Origin: Harmothoe impar | Lineage: Eukaryota > Annelida > Polychaeta > Phyllodocida > Polynoidae | Assembly (NCBI GenBank): GCA_947462335.1 | Contig: OX381710.1 | Coordinates: 59,838,842-59,902,841 of the forward strand | DNA length: 64,000 bases | Direction of reading: 5' to 3' | The notes under the pieces: model-generated | Told to the model about the DNA's origin: nothing | Database searches by the model: none | What the model saw: the letters and a program-made list of their open reading frames with translations, nothing else | Program-made: the position numbers and the translations under genes | Shown: in pieces, positions 12,176-22,987 of the stretch | How the letters are laid out: every line of letters starts with the position of its first letter | Position numbering within the stretch: position 1 is the stretch's first letter

Positions 12176-14012
12176 CAGAGACTGCTGTCACGGCCCTGTA
12201 TCTGTCACAGTGCTAAACGACCCAAATGTATTCATTGATTTCTCAGCCATTAAATATGTTACAATAACAGATGTTATATCAGGGGAAAGAGGATGACTGG
12301 GTCTTTATGCACAATGTGAGTTTGTATTTTTTCAGACTATGGATATTGAGATTTTAATTGGTACATTTAATACAACTGCTGTGTCAGCAAGTGAATTGGA
12401 ACCACATTTCCAGGACAGTTACTGATGCTAACTATACAGAAAGCTCAGAAAGGGCTCAATCTTGCTCATTGATATCTTAAGATATGGTTTAAATGGACTC
12501 TACTGATTGTATGGAATATGTAGATGTTATATCTTATATTGTGTGACAACAATAACTACTTCAATCATGTATAACAAAGATCCATCACTTTTGGAGGCAA
12601 TTTCTATACCCTAAAACCACCTGGGCCCAACGGGGTCCTCCATCACAAATTAGTATAGAGGTTCCCAAATAAGAATATTTCGGTTTAGGGTAAAAATGTG
12701 TGGGCTATTTTGAGCTATAATCATTTCCCTGAAAGTAGTTGATGACCCTAAATGTGCCACCTCCAGTAGAGTGTCGTACATTATATTAGTCAAGCACCAC
12801 ACATGATATGTGAGTAGTTGACCCAAGAGAAAAGATTCTAACCAATCAAATGCAAGAAACAGAATGATGATATCTTTAAAAGTTAATGCTAGAGAGCCCC
12901 TCAAAGTTGGGAGAGTTCTGGCAATCCTTTGAGTATCTAGCCGGGGAAGAGCCTTGGACCAATCCAAGGAGTAACACTGTAGTAAAAGCTGACAGGTGCA
13001 TGATGCCAACTTTTCTTTTTCAAAAAGAATTTAGTGTAGGTAAGTCGGATTTTTTTTGATTTTTTTTTTATTGAATGTTGGAGGTACCTGGAATGAGTCT
13101 CGAACTGCCACATCGACTCGCGGGTCATCAAGATGACTCACCGATTCTTACTATAACTAGGAGTATTATGAAATCGGAAAAAAATGCTAGGGTCGGCCCT
13201 TTTTTAACACTAGGGTCGGGTTGCCTGAAACACACCTTTTATTTTTTTTGGCCCTATGTTAACATTTCCAATCCCTTTTACACAATGAAAACTAAGTTAC
13301 CATGGTGCAATTAAATATGTTAGCTTTACAAAACATTTTGGATGGACAAGTCTTTATCGGGGTGAATTATTCAAAAGGTTGGTGAATCAGAGGAGCTGAC
13401 CATGCTCACTGTTATACCACAATGTAGTTCTTTCTTATTTATAAAATATAAAATCCGTTATTCTGATATTAGCTATAGCACTGATATTTAGATCAACAAT
13501 CACATTACATAGCATAATGACAGTATGGATTGGATAGGACTAAATACTCCTGACCTTACCCCCATTATAGCAGGTATGATAAGCACCATGCAGTAGTGGA
13601 CAGCTGGTTATCAAGAAGACCCCCGCCCTGGAGGACCCTCTCACTCAGACCCATACCGACCTGCTTGCCGGCCTAGGGAGGAAGATCAAAGAGCTAAAAG
13701 TGTCCACTCTCCTGTAAGCACATACTGATAGGATTTGGGTATTATTGGGTGGTGGAGATGACGGTACCACTCTCCTGTAGGGTGGTCAGGCAGCCTAAGC
13801 CTCTTTCTGGAGAAAGGCCACACCCACGATGAGCATTGGGGACACTGGAGGGGCGGGTAGAGGTCTAGGAAAACGGCATGACGTGTTGGTGGACATGACG
13901 GGGACAGGTTTATGGGCATGTAAATACTATGTTTAGGTACCGTGTATGTTTAGGTGGCATACGTTATTATTTATGCATAAAACCTTATCTTTATCCAGTA
14001 GTTCTTAAACTA

Positions 14013-14916
14013 CACTGCAAAAATGGTGTTTAGATCCTAAACACAATCCTAAACACATTCCTGCCTCGTTTTTTTTTGTCCACACAATATGTTACTAAAC
14101 ATGTTTAGACCAATAATGCTCAGTGCTTAGACATCTATGTGTTTAAAGCAATGTGTTTAGGACAATGAAGTGTTTAGAATTCAATAATTTAGCATATTAT
14201 TTTGTTTATCTTTCAAGTGTTTAAGGATAAAAGTGGTGTGTCTAGAACTGTTGATTATTATGTTTAGATATTTATATTTGAATAAATGAATAATCCTATT
14301 TCCATATAGTGTCTTGAAGAGACTTCTAGCAGCCCTCCCCCTTAGGGCAATATATATGTGACATCTACTGGGAATAGGGTCCTTAGTGCACCCTGCACTA
14401 AGGTGCATAGACACAGCCTTGGGTCAATACAACAGACCTTTAGGGAAGATGATGCTTTATCCATCCATATATTTCTTAAAAGAGGTGTCTATGTAGCAGA
14501 TGTTTCTTTATTGCAGCATAATCATAGTGATATGGCATTCAATCATTGAATCCTGCAATGTGTATTATCATTCTTTTGTATCCCATTCGATTTAAGTTAA
14601 TTAACTTAGATTTAAGCATAGATACACAATAACATTTGAGTGGTTGTAGAAACTAGTCAACCACAGAGCTGCCATCTGGTATGTGTTTGGTATAATATGA
14701 TCTAAACACTACATGTTTATATCCTAAACACCAATTTTTCATACTGTTTAAATACTAAACATCTAAACATATTCAACATAAATGTTTAGGTGTTTAGAAT
14801 AAAAGTGTTTAATTTCTAAACAGAAGGATTCAAAGACACAAACCTAGTAAAATGTTTAGACTTTAAACATGGTTAGACCTAAACATGTTTAAAACCTAAG
14901 CACCTTTTTTGCAGTG
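14013..14916. mobile_element. 904 bp non-autonomous DNA transposon, CACTGCAAAAA ends
   Basis: The element is bounded by TA on both sides (14011-14012 and 14917-14918). The left end is CACTGCAAAAATGGTGTTTA and the right end reads CTAAGCACCTTTTTTGCAGTG, an inverted match. Both subterminal regions are arrays of TGTTTAG/CTAAACA in both orientations, with a unique core at about 14280-14640. No transposase frame is visible, so it is non-autonomous. CACTG-type ends with a 2 bp TA duplication fit CMC (CACTA-Mirage-Chapaev) type elements, but that is an inference from ends alone. It lies inside the long intron. Confidence 0.8.
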
Positions 14917-15182
14917 TAGTAAGTCTTTTTTTTATTCCGTATATGTCCGACCTATGTTAGTCAGGTCAGTCAATACTGGCTAAGCCATCTTAGTCTCTCT
15001 ATTTCTAGGAGTATTAGGGCTAGCAGCAATGGATGAAGTGACCACGAGATAATTGATGAAGAAATGCCATCTTGAATTATTGTGGATGTTCTAGCTTTCA
15101 GGAAAAGCGAGTTGCAGTTGTTTCCCCTTATTTAGAAAGCCACACAGCCCCCTCCGCTTTCTCCCAGAGCTCCTATATATTT

Positions 15183-15290
15183 TTCTGTCTGTCTGCTGTC
15201 GGTTGGCCTGTCTGCGTGTCTCTATCTGTCTCTGCCTGTCTCTGTTTGTCTCCGTCTGTCTCTCTCTCTATCTCTCTGTCTCTCTGCCTC
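15183..15290. repeat. (CTGT/TCTC)n low-complexity tract
   Basis: Imperfect tandem CTGTCTGTCTC-type sequence about 110 bp long. It produces apparent Cys/Leu/Ser-rich frames that are not genes. Confidence 0.85.
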
Positions 15291-15599
15291 CAGTCCAATC
15301 TGGATGTTTAGATATCTTTATAATAAAAAAACAGGGGAATATAGCTGAGCGCAGACCTGCTGTCTTTAGTGTTCCCCAAAATTAGTCCCCAAAATTAGTG
15401 CTCCTTGGGGTTGATAACATACAGGTATGCTGCTTCACACTATGATTCTGCCCTGGAGGTATCTCCATGATGCAACACGGGCTGTGGACGGGTATAACCA
15501 TGGACAGCCTACCCACCAAGTCTTATTTATTGGGGCTCAGAAGGAGGGGCGGGGCGGAGCGCCTGCTTGGTATGGGGGTTAGCGACGGGGGATATTTCC

Positions 15600-15830
15600 T
15601 TCATGAATTTTGCATCCTTTCATCCCAGCCTTAGCTTTCATGTGGGGGAGCAGCAGCGCTAAAAGGCACTACAGCGCCCTGTCTGCTATCGCTTTTTTAT
15701 GGTGTCAACAGAAAAGACATCATCTCTTTAAAGCCTACTCCCTGCAGGGGGGCCATTATTATCCACTGTCAGTCGTTATCAGCCCTGATTAGGTCGCCGA
15801 CTACAAAATTAGCGTTTTGCCCTGAGGAGG
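15600..15830. promoter_or_regulatory. possible conserved non-coding element
   Basis: A non-repetitive stretch with words such as CAGCAGCGCTAAAAGGC, CTTTAAAGCC, GGCCATTATTATCCAC and CCTGATTAGG, set in GC-richer surroundings. No splice-bounded frame is seen. This is suggested only by composition. Confidence 0.2.
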
Positions 15831-16245
15831 TGCCGGGAGCTGCCTGAGCATGGCGGGGAGTGGTCGGCGGTGGTCAGACTAGCCACGATTTGAGATATCT
15901 AACTCGGGAGGGTCTTCCGTTGTACTTAGCCCATCACCCAAGCCTTGGGCAGTGTGTTGTCAATACAAGACCCCGCTGCTGAGGAAAGAAGGCAAAGGGC
16001 AGCGTTGTTCTGGCGTCGCCGACGAGGAAATAGCGCTGTGACACCTAAACAGGAGGAACGCCATAAAGTGGCGTCCGCCTCATGATGGATTGACCAATGG
16101 GAGGAGGGCAGGAAGGAGCCCGCCACCAGGGGCACACCGCCCGACACTGACTGTCCACGGTGCCGCCTCCGAGACGGGCACAAGGCTGTGTGTGAGGACG
16201 GCACCCTCACTCCTGTTTTATATATGGCCTTACTTCCTTGTCCAC

Positions 16246-16400
16246 ATATACATCTATATCTCTATATCTATACCTAAATCCATATCTATGTAGCTATATT
16301 TCTCTATCCCTCTATATAGATAGATAGATAAATAGATAGATAAATAGACAGATAGACAGATAGATAGATAGATAGTACTAGATAGATATAGGCCTACATA
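16246..16400. repeat. (TATC/GATA)n microsatellite
   Basis: CATCTATATC-type repeats switch to (TAGA)n at about 16315-16375, giving a GATA tetranucleotide array with TATCTA on one side and TAGATA on the other, which could form a hairpin. Confidence 0.85.
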
Positions 16401-16614
16401 TCGATATAGATATAGACATATATGCTATACGAGGTGTACTATTAACGCCTGTCGGCCTACATTAACATAACCCTGCCCCATCGTTCTTCCATTCCTGAAT
16501 ATACAGGAAAGCAGACATTGCCTTGGAGGCAAGGTGAATGCTTTCGCCTTTACACTTGCCACATGCAGCGTACCTACCAGCTCCACCTACTCCCTCGCTG
16601 ATTCCCCTTCTTCA

Positions 16615-16722
16615 CCCAGATCCTTGACCTACATGGTGAAGCCATAACGTCCCAGATCCCTGACCTACACTGTGAAGCCATAACGTCCCAGATCCCTGAC
16701 CTACACTGTGAAGCAATGACGT
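16615..16722. repeat. 36 bp tandem repeat, 3 copies
   Basis: Three adjacent 36 bp units (16615-16650, 16651-16686, 16687-16722) beginning CCCAGATCC(C/T)TGACCTACA and ending GCCATAACGT. The second and third are nearly identical; the first and the end of the third carry a few substitutions. Confidence 0.9.
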
Positions 16723-19700
16723 CGCCAGGGTAGATTTTTGGCTCTTAAAGTTAGATCGGAATTAGATTTCAACCGGAAGTAGATCTAGAGCGGGTGTTCC
16801 TTTTTTGCTCTAACAGGTCTGACAATCTCATGTTCCGGATATAGTCGCCCTGGAGCAAGCTTAGTAGTCTCAATGTTGGACAGCCCCAACACTGGCAGCC
16901 ACTGACTCTGTGACATACCCTACCAATGTACCATACGCTAGACTAAGTCAATACATTTGGGTGCTACCTGTATTTGTGATAGCAGACATAGTTCAATGTC
17001 AGTGAGTAGCTAACCTTGATCCATTACAATTTAAAACTCGAAAATGTATAACGCTATCGTCAAAAGCCCTGTGTCCACATGATGCCAAGGGAAATGCACA
17101 CTTCTACCTGTTTGACATCCAGCAATATTTGTACAGACTATTTAGGAATAGCTTTCCAATTAATCATCAACTTTAATCACAGTTAAAGTGTGGCCAATAG
17201 CGATGATAAATTCCTGTCCAAACTAGATAAGTGGACGATGTATTCTAATAGAATATATAGAGCAGATCGCCCACTTCGTCCCACAGAAAATCAAAGATGT
17301 AGGATATTCTAATGCTGACTTTTGACGCCAACTGTTGACGCCGCCCGATTCTCATGACAGAGTCAAGAAGGGATATGAATTAGAAAATTTAAACATAACG
17401 TTGATTTTAGCGGATAAGTTACTTGTGTTAGGAAATATGGTAAAAGGCACCAAAGACATTTAAACCATTTTTTTATTTCCCCTGAACACTGTACACAATA
17501 GACACCCTTCCCCCAATTTGTCCCATTTTGCTGAAAAATATTTATCTAATACCCCCTTTTCTGGAAAACACAGACATGCTAAAATGCAAGGATATCCCTC
17601 TTTCTTTGCACTTTTGCCATCGAGGATGACCGATAGTGTGTAAAACTTTCAAAGTGCGGGGACTGGGGATAACTACCTCTGACAGACAGATAGAAGTTAT
17701 TTGTAGAGGGAGGGACCACCTCGCGGTGCGTATGTACACATAGAGAATTTAGTAAGAACCTCTTAAGGACATATTTGACATACAGTTAATCATTAGAGAA
17801 CCATGATCATGAAAAAAACACTACATGGGTGTGAGGTTCCCTTACGACAAAGGGGGCTCTCAGGCGCAGAATATACGGTTAACCTGCAAAGGGGAACACT
17901 GGAAATCAATCGCTTGGAAATAATGTATCGCGGGATTTATCTATCCTGTCTGGCATAGACTAGAGGGGGTGGGGAACTAACGATGCTATATAGGGTAAAG
18001 TATAGGCAGTAAACGTACCGTCCATCCTTACCATTCTATACATAAGATGCAACGTGCGTAACAATAGCGCATGCAGCCAGCCCATAGCTTAGAGCCAAGC
18101 AGCCTCTGCCAGCGTCTATCCTACCAGTCATGCACAGCATAGCTAGGGAAACGGAGCAGTGTAGGGATGGGAGTCCGAGACTGAGAGCAAAGGGCAAGTT
18201 GAAGGGGTGATGCATAAGGTAGTTAGTGACCAGAAATCGGAGTATTTTCTGAGTACATTTTTAAATAGGACCTAGAACTATAAGTGTCGTTTGGCAGAAA
18301 ATACCCACATTATAGAATTGCATGGATATATGTGATAATATTATATCAAAGTTACAAAAGGGATAAAAATGCTATAAATTCAAATATTATGAAATTACAT
18401 GAATGACGTAATTTGTAACATAATTATCTGATTTAATAATATAGTGAGGTTACAACATCCCATTTACTCTCAAAGGGATCTTAGCTATCAGAAAGGTGTA
18501 TTTGGAATTTAAGCGCATTACCAAAGGCTTGGTAAGCCATAGCCATTACATGTGGTGGCGTGCAATCATCCATATATAAGCTGGAATGGGGTGTGGCATA
18601 CCCCCAATCTCTGCCAGGCAATTTCACAGACATTAATGCAGTCCCATGCATTGCCATCTGCAGTAAATAGTGATGAAATCCCACCATGGTTAGCTCTGCA
18701 AGCTCGCGGCTAAGCACGTATGTCATGGGGACTTTCCTCTTATAGGCAGACAGGGAGTAGCATTGCTGGCAGGTATGAGGAAGGAGGTAAATGACTTATT
18801 GCCTATTGCTTACTGATCTAGATTTACTTCCAGCTTTAGACCCAAGGAGTGTATGACATGCCACCGAGGGAATCATAAACAAGGTGAGAGATGTGGAATG
18901 AATAGCAACGTCGGGGTGCCTGTGTGTGCAGGTCAGTTACTGGGGGTCGGTGACTGCGGCAGTTTGTCACAAATATGTTATGCCACATGCATGCTCTTCA
19001 CGTTGATAAACCTACATGTATAAGCATGGAATAGATTAAAGTGAGTATACCCTATTATTGGGACTCAAAATTAGATCTTCTTACAGATCCATGATGTAAT
19101 GCAGGACCATACTTCCCTTTGTGTACCTATTCCATTTATGCTTTTTCCAAATTTGCTACGATTGGCCAATTGTGATCAATCGGTGCAATAAAAAGGTGGC
19201 AGATTTCAACCCCCTCCCCATTGAAAATACACTGTGAAAACTATGGCTGGCCCCTTTCTGAGATGTTAGGTCCGATCTATAATATTTGATTGTGCCCCAT
19301 TCTCTAAATGATATATGTTTACAGTGCTTTGAACATCTTTAGTCAGGATATAGTCATACATGTGGTGTAGGGTTTAGAAAGCCGTGCCTCATTGAGCTTT
19401 TTTAAAGCTACATTTCTACTCATGAGATTGTTCTAACCGGGTAAATACAGTATCCGTGACATTGTATTCCATGTTCCACCATCTATATGGGTGGGAAGGT
19501 TGCATGTTACATCAAACTTATCGTACCATTTTTACAAAGGCTTCAGGGCCCATTTGACGTTAGAAATAGGATATGTCTCGCTGTGTCAACCTATGCTTGC
19601 ATGTTGGGAGCAGCACTTATACCAATTGATCATGCCTCTGCCTTGAACACGCTATTCCCAATGATATCGCACGGCCAATATCATTAACATCAATGGCGGA

Positions 19701-20319
19701 TAGTAGAACTTGACATTGGAAATACTATGCTTACCCCCAAGGAAATATGTGAATAGAGCATCTAGATTACCTCTTCGACTGTAGGTTTACTTCATGTATA
19801 CCCTGCGTCTGCAGGTACGACTGCGTTACAGGTACTGGTACAGAGAACCTATAGGCGCAAGGTGAATCGTATCTTCTAATAGAGAACCGTAGGCATCTGA
19901 TATGGCGAACGTTACAGATGCTCTATTAAATGTACTAGGAAAACTGGAATGAACTCCTATACATATATGCATTAAATTATATGGGCATTGTCAGGAGAGA
20001 TGTCGAGGGAATATTTTGTCCACAGTTACAAATGGCATTTCACTCTCTTCTTCCATCATAGAAATCACATATCTACAGAATATGGGGTAGGATTTCATAG
20101 GGTGCGCTTTATTAGACATGACAGCGAGAGTCTCATGCTAGGTATCATCTCATTCATATCACATTCCTTTAGATGAAGCACACTGTCTAGTGCTATTGTT
20201 GTATAGATATGTCATTTGGTGTGTATGCCCTCATGGATATGAAGGGCATACTTGTCCCACGTCCCATTTTCTAGAGTGGCACTTGAACCTTTGCTGGGTT
20301 TGAGCAATTCCTGTTGTTA
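16723..20319 (-). other. intron sequence, no feature seen
   Basis: About 3.6 kb of mixed sequence. The open frames at 18481-18726 (minus), 19487-19687 (plus) and 19988-20176 (plus) have no splice context or coding composition. No repeats with clear ends were found. Confidence 0.35.
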
Positions 20320-20321
20320 GC

Positions 20322-20621
20322 TTGAAACCAGCAAACAGGAGCCAAAACTGGAACCAGAAAAGATGTTTGGAAAACTCCCACATATATAAGGCCCCTCCTA
20401 ATAATATGCTTGTTCCTCATCACCAAGCCATGAGAAGTATGACGAGGGAGCTCCCCCCCCCTTTTTTTGCTGAGGGCTATATATGGGATGGGGATGGGGA
20501 ACTCCATTAAAACTTTGCGCGCTGTTATGAGAAACAAGTATATTATTAGGAAGGGCCTTATGTGGGAGTTTCCTAACCATACTTTATGGTTCCAATTTGG
20601 GTTCCTGTTTGCTGGTTTCAA
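20322..20621. repeat. fold-back element with about 110 bp arms
   Basis: The left arm starts GCTTGAAACCAGCAAACAGG and the right arm ends with its inverse (CCTGTTTGCTGGTTTCAAGC). The arms continue to match through AACTCCCACATA, AAGGCCC and CCTAATAATAT. The loop of about 90 bp contains C and T homopolymers. Another inverted piece (AGCTCCCTCGTCATACTTCT, then AACAAGTATATTATTTGGA) lies at about 20850-20920. Frames starting MKPANR appear on both strands purely because of the inversion. Confidence 0.75.
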
Positions 20622-22072
20622 GCATCACCAGAATCGTGTTTTGAAGATTTGATTTTGATTTTCTTTTCTTGAGAATAGTGGACAAATGTGGGCACATTTT
20701 ATATCAAATTGAAGCTTACAGTGGTACAAATACTATAGGATAGAGAGACATGCATATAATACACACCTTGAATAGATCATTTATCTCTTCATAACTAAAA
20801 CATGAATTTAGTTTGCCGAGGTTCCCCTACCTATTTGAGCCCTCAGCCAAAAAATAGCTCCCTCGTCATACTTCTCATGGCTTGGTGATGAGAAACAAGT
20901 ATATTATTTGGAGTGGCCTAACCACACATTTTGATCACCTGTTCACAGGCTCCAAGCTAGTAGCTACCAGTAGGGATTGCCCAGACCAAGCAAAATTCAA
21001 GTTCAATGTCATGCACATCCCCAAACAGGTACTCACATTAGGTTAGTCCAACCTGTACCCTTTACTAGGTTATAGCTTATCACTCACCGAACTGACAACA
21101 TGGTATCTAGAACAACTGTATCAGGTCTCTGTATCGAGACAACCTGCAGTTGGGCTAGGATATATCTTTAACCCTGTAGTGATAGTGACCAAGAAGGCGG
21201 GCCTGTTGTCTCAAGGAGTGCCTATATAAGAGTAATGTATTGGCGGTTGTCTGGTCGTAGCTCTCCCGGCTGCTGTGTTGCTAGTAGGATATGGGAGTGG
21301 GCTGTGTTATCAGGCCATCTGTTATCTATACAGACACCCTGCCACAAAGGCAGATAGGCATCGCGACGTCGTTGCCCTATAGCCGCCAACGTCAGGGTCA
21401 GCCTTGATCATCAATCCAGTAAATGGCTATATGGCCGAAACATGGTGCTCGTAGTGCTATGCGTGCAGTAACAGTGGCGTGGGTGGGAATGGGGGAACTA
21501 AAGGTATTAAATGTCGTGAGTGCGTTGCACGAGATCGGCAGTCCACCAAGGTCAAGCCGTCGGGATGAGGCGCTAGTCTGCAGGATACAGTATATGTGGG
21601 GGACAAGATGGCGGCATACACTGGGTAACCAGTGGCAGTGCGATGAAGGTTGATGTTATCATGGACACATATCATCGACTTGAGAGTGCATCCCGTCTGC
21701 CCCACCCTGCACTTCCACCCCTTCATCGTTCCTACTAAAACACTCCATATGCCCCCTCCCTACATCCAGTATGACCCCCGTCCACAGAACACAAATCGGC
21801 CGTATACCGCCAGTATACATACGCAATTTATATAGAAAGCACCAAAACATACTAGATCAGTCATGTATATATCTCACGCCATTGGTTTGCCTTGCGTGTA
21901 CATCTATCATTGATTTATAGACATCTCATTGTATCTTATTATGTACGTGTATGCACGCACAGTGCAGCATAACAACAGTTATGGGAGGAGCAAACATATT
22001 TAACGTGATATATTATTTGATCTCCTGGCAACGTTTGAAAAAGTATACCCCCTGCGTACACATTTAAAACCC
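20622..22072 (-). other. intron sequence
   Basis: Holds the partial third arm of the fold-back repeat at about 20850-20940 and a YY1-like word at 21598-21615. The rest is unassigned. Frames at 21423-21653 (plus) and 21457-21726 (minus) overlap on both strands and look like chance frames. Confidence 0.35.
21598..21615. promoter_or_regulatory. extended YY1-like motif
   Basis: GGGGGACAAGATGGCGGC contains a YY1 core (AAGATGGCGGC) preceded by GGGGGAC. The same extended word, in either orientation, occurs at 49976-49992 and with one or two changes at 23413, 24898, 46735 and 55646. Confidence 0.4.
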
Positions 22073-22074
22073 TA

Positions 22075-22987
22075 CACTGTAAAAAAAATTCCGTTAAAAT
22101 AACAGAGATTCACTGGCACCACTGGGTGCCGGACTTTCACCGTTATTTTAACGGTCACCGTTTTTTGCTAAGTCACCGTTATTTTAACGGAACTGTCACC
22201 GCTATTTTTAAACAAGAAATCTCCGTTACAAAATTTTTTAACAGTGATTCTTAGTACCGTTAAAAAAACGGTGATTCACTGGTACCACTGGGTGCCGGAT
22301 TTTCACCGTTATTTTCACGGTCACCGTTTTTCCCAAAGTCACCGTCATTTCTACGGAACTGTGAATCACCGTTATTTTAACAGAATACAAAACATCACTG
22401 TATTCTGATTCAGTGCCTAAACAATAATTGTAATGGTATTTTGTGTAATTTAACTGATTTGTCCCAGTGTTATTCAGTTCATTTATCCCCCTATACCTAA
22501 CTCCATGCTCAATATGGTTCCAAACCCAATTTGGTACCAATCAGCAATATCATCTTAGTGTCAAGACTTCAGACCTAATCATTAGGAATTAGTCTATGAA
22601 AGCCTTATAGAATGCTTCATGACACTTTGTAATACCAGTCCATGAGCAGAAGTCACTCTAGGATGGCTACAGAGCAAACCTTACAGCTGTATCTGTATAT
22701 ATATTTCTTATCACCACAAACATGGTGTTCCTAGCATCTAGGAAAATCTCTTCATGAACCAAACTGCCACCTGGTGTGATAAAACTGAAATCAATTAAAC
22801 ATAGCTTCACTGTAAAATAAACTGTGTTTCACTGTAAAAATAAACGGTGTTTCACTGTACTGGATTACGGATATTCAAAGTAAAATTGATTGATTTTACA
22901 TTGCCTCACCGTAATCATATGTTATGATGAATCACCGTAAAATTTTACACTGATTCTCCGTATATTCAACAGAATATTTTTACAGTG
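22075..22987. mobile_element. 913 bp non-autonomous DNA transposon, CACTGTAAAAA ends
   Basis: Flanked by TA at 22073-22074 and 22988-22989. The left end CACTGTAAAAAAAATTCCG matches the inverse of the right end (AATATTTTTACAGTG). Subterminal arrays of TCACCGTTATTTTAACGG and variants occupy the left 330 bp, and looser copies (TCACTGTAAAA, TCACCGTAAAATTTTAC) the right 190 bp. The middle is unique, and no transposase frame is present. Its length, termini and TA duplication are closely similar to the elements at 14013 and 54540, but the internal repeated word is different. Confidence 0.8.

Larger units (their letters stand above)
8762..14012 (-). other. intron sequence (first part of the 22.6 kb intron)
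   Basis: This lies between the two confident exons. It contains mononucleotide C runs at 8901-8912 and 9089-9107 and a G run near 10022-10031, a hairpin at 10604-10657, a possible regulatory block at 10690-10830 and a transposon relic at 11855-12175. Open frames here (for example plus 9803-10045 and minus 12650-13009) have no coding signature. Confidence 0.5.
14917..16245 (-). other. intron sequence
   Basis: Contains a CT/GTCT-rich stretch at about 15180-15290, a GC-rich non-repetitive block at 15540-16200 and no convincing exon. The GC-rich block includes a CCAAT-like GACCAATGGG at about 16091 and could be regulatory. Confidence 0.4.

Noticed and set aside
20271..20652. Frames beginning MKPANR on both strands
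   Set aside because: Mirror images produced by the fold-back arms at 20322-20621.
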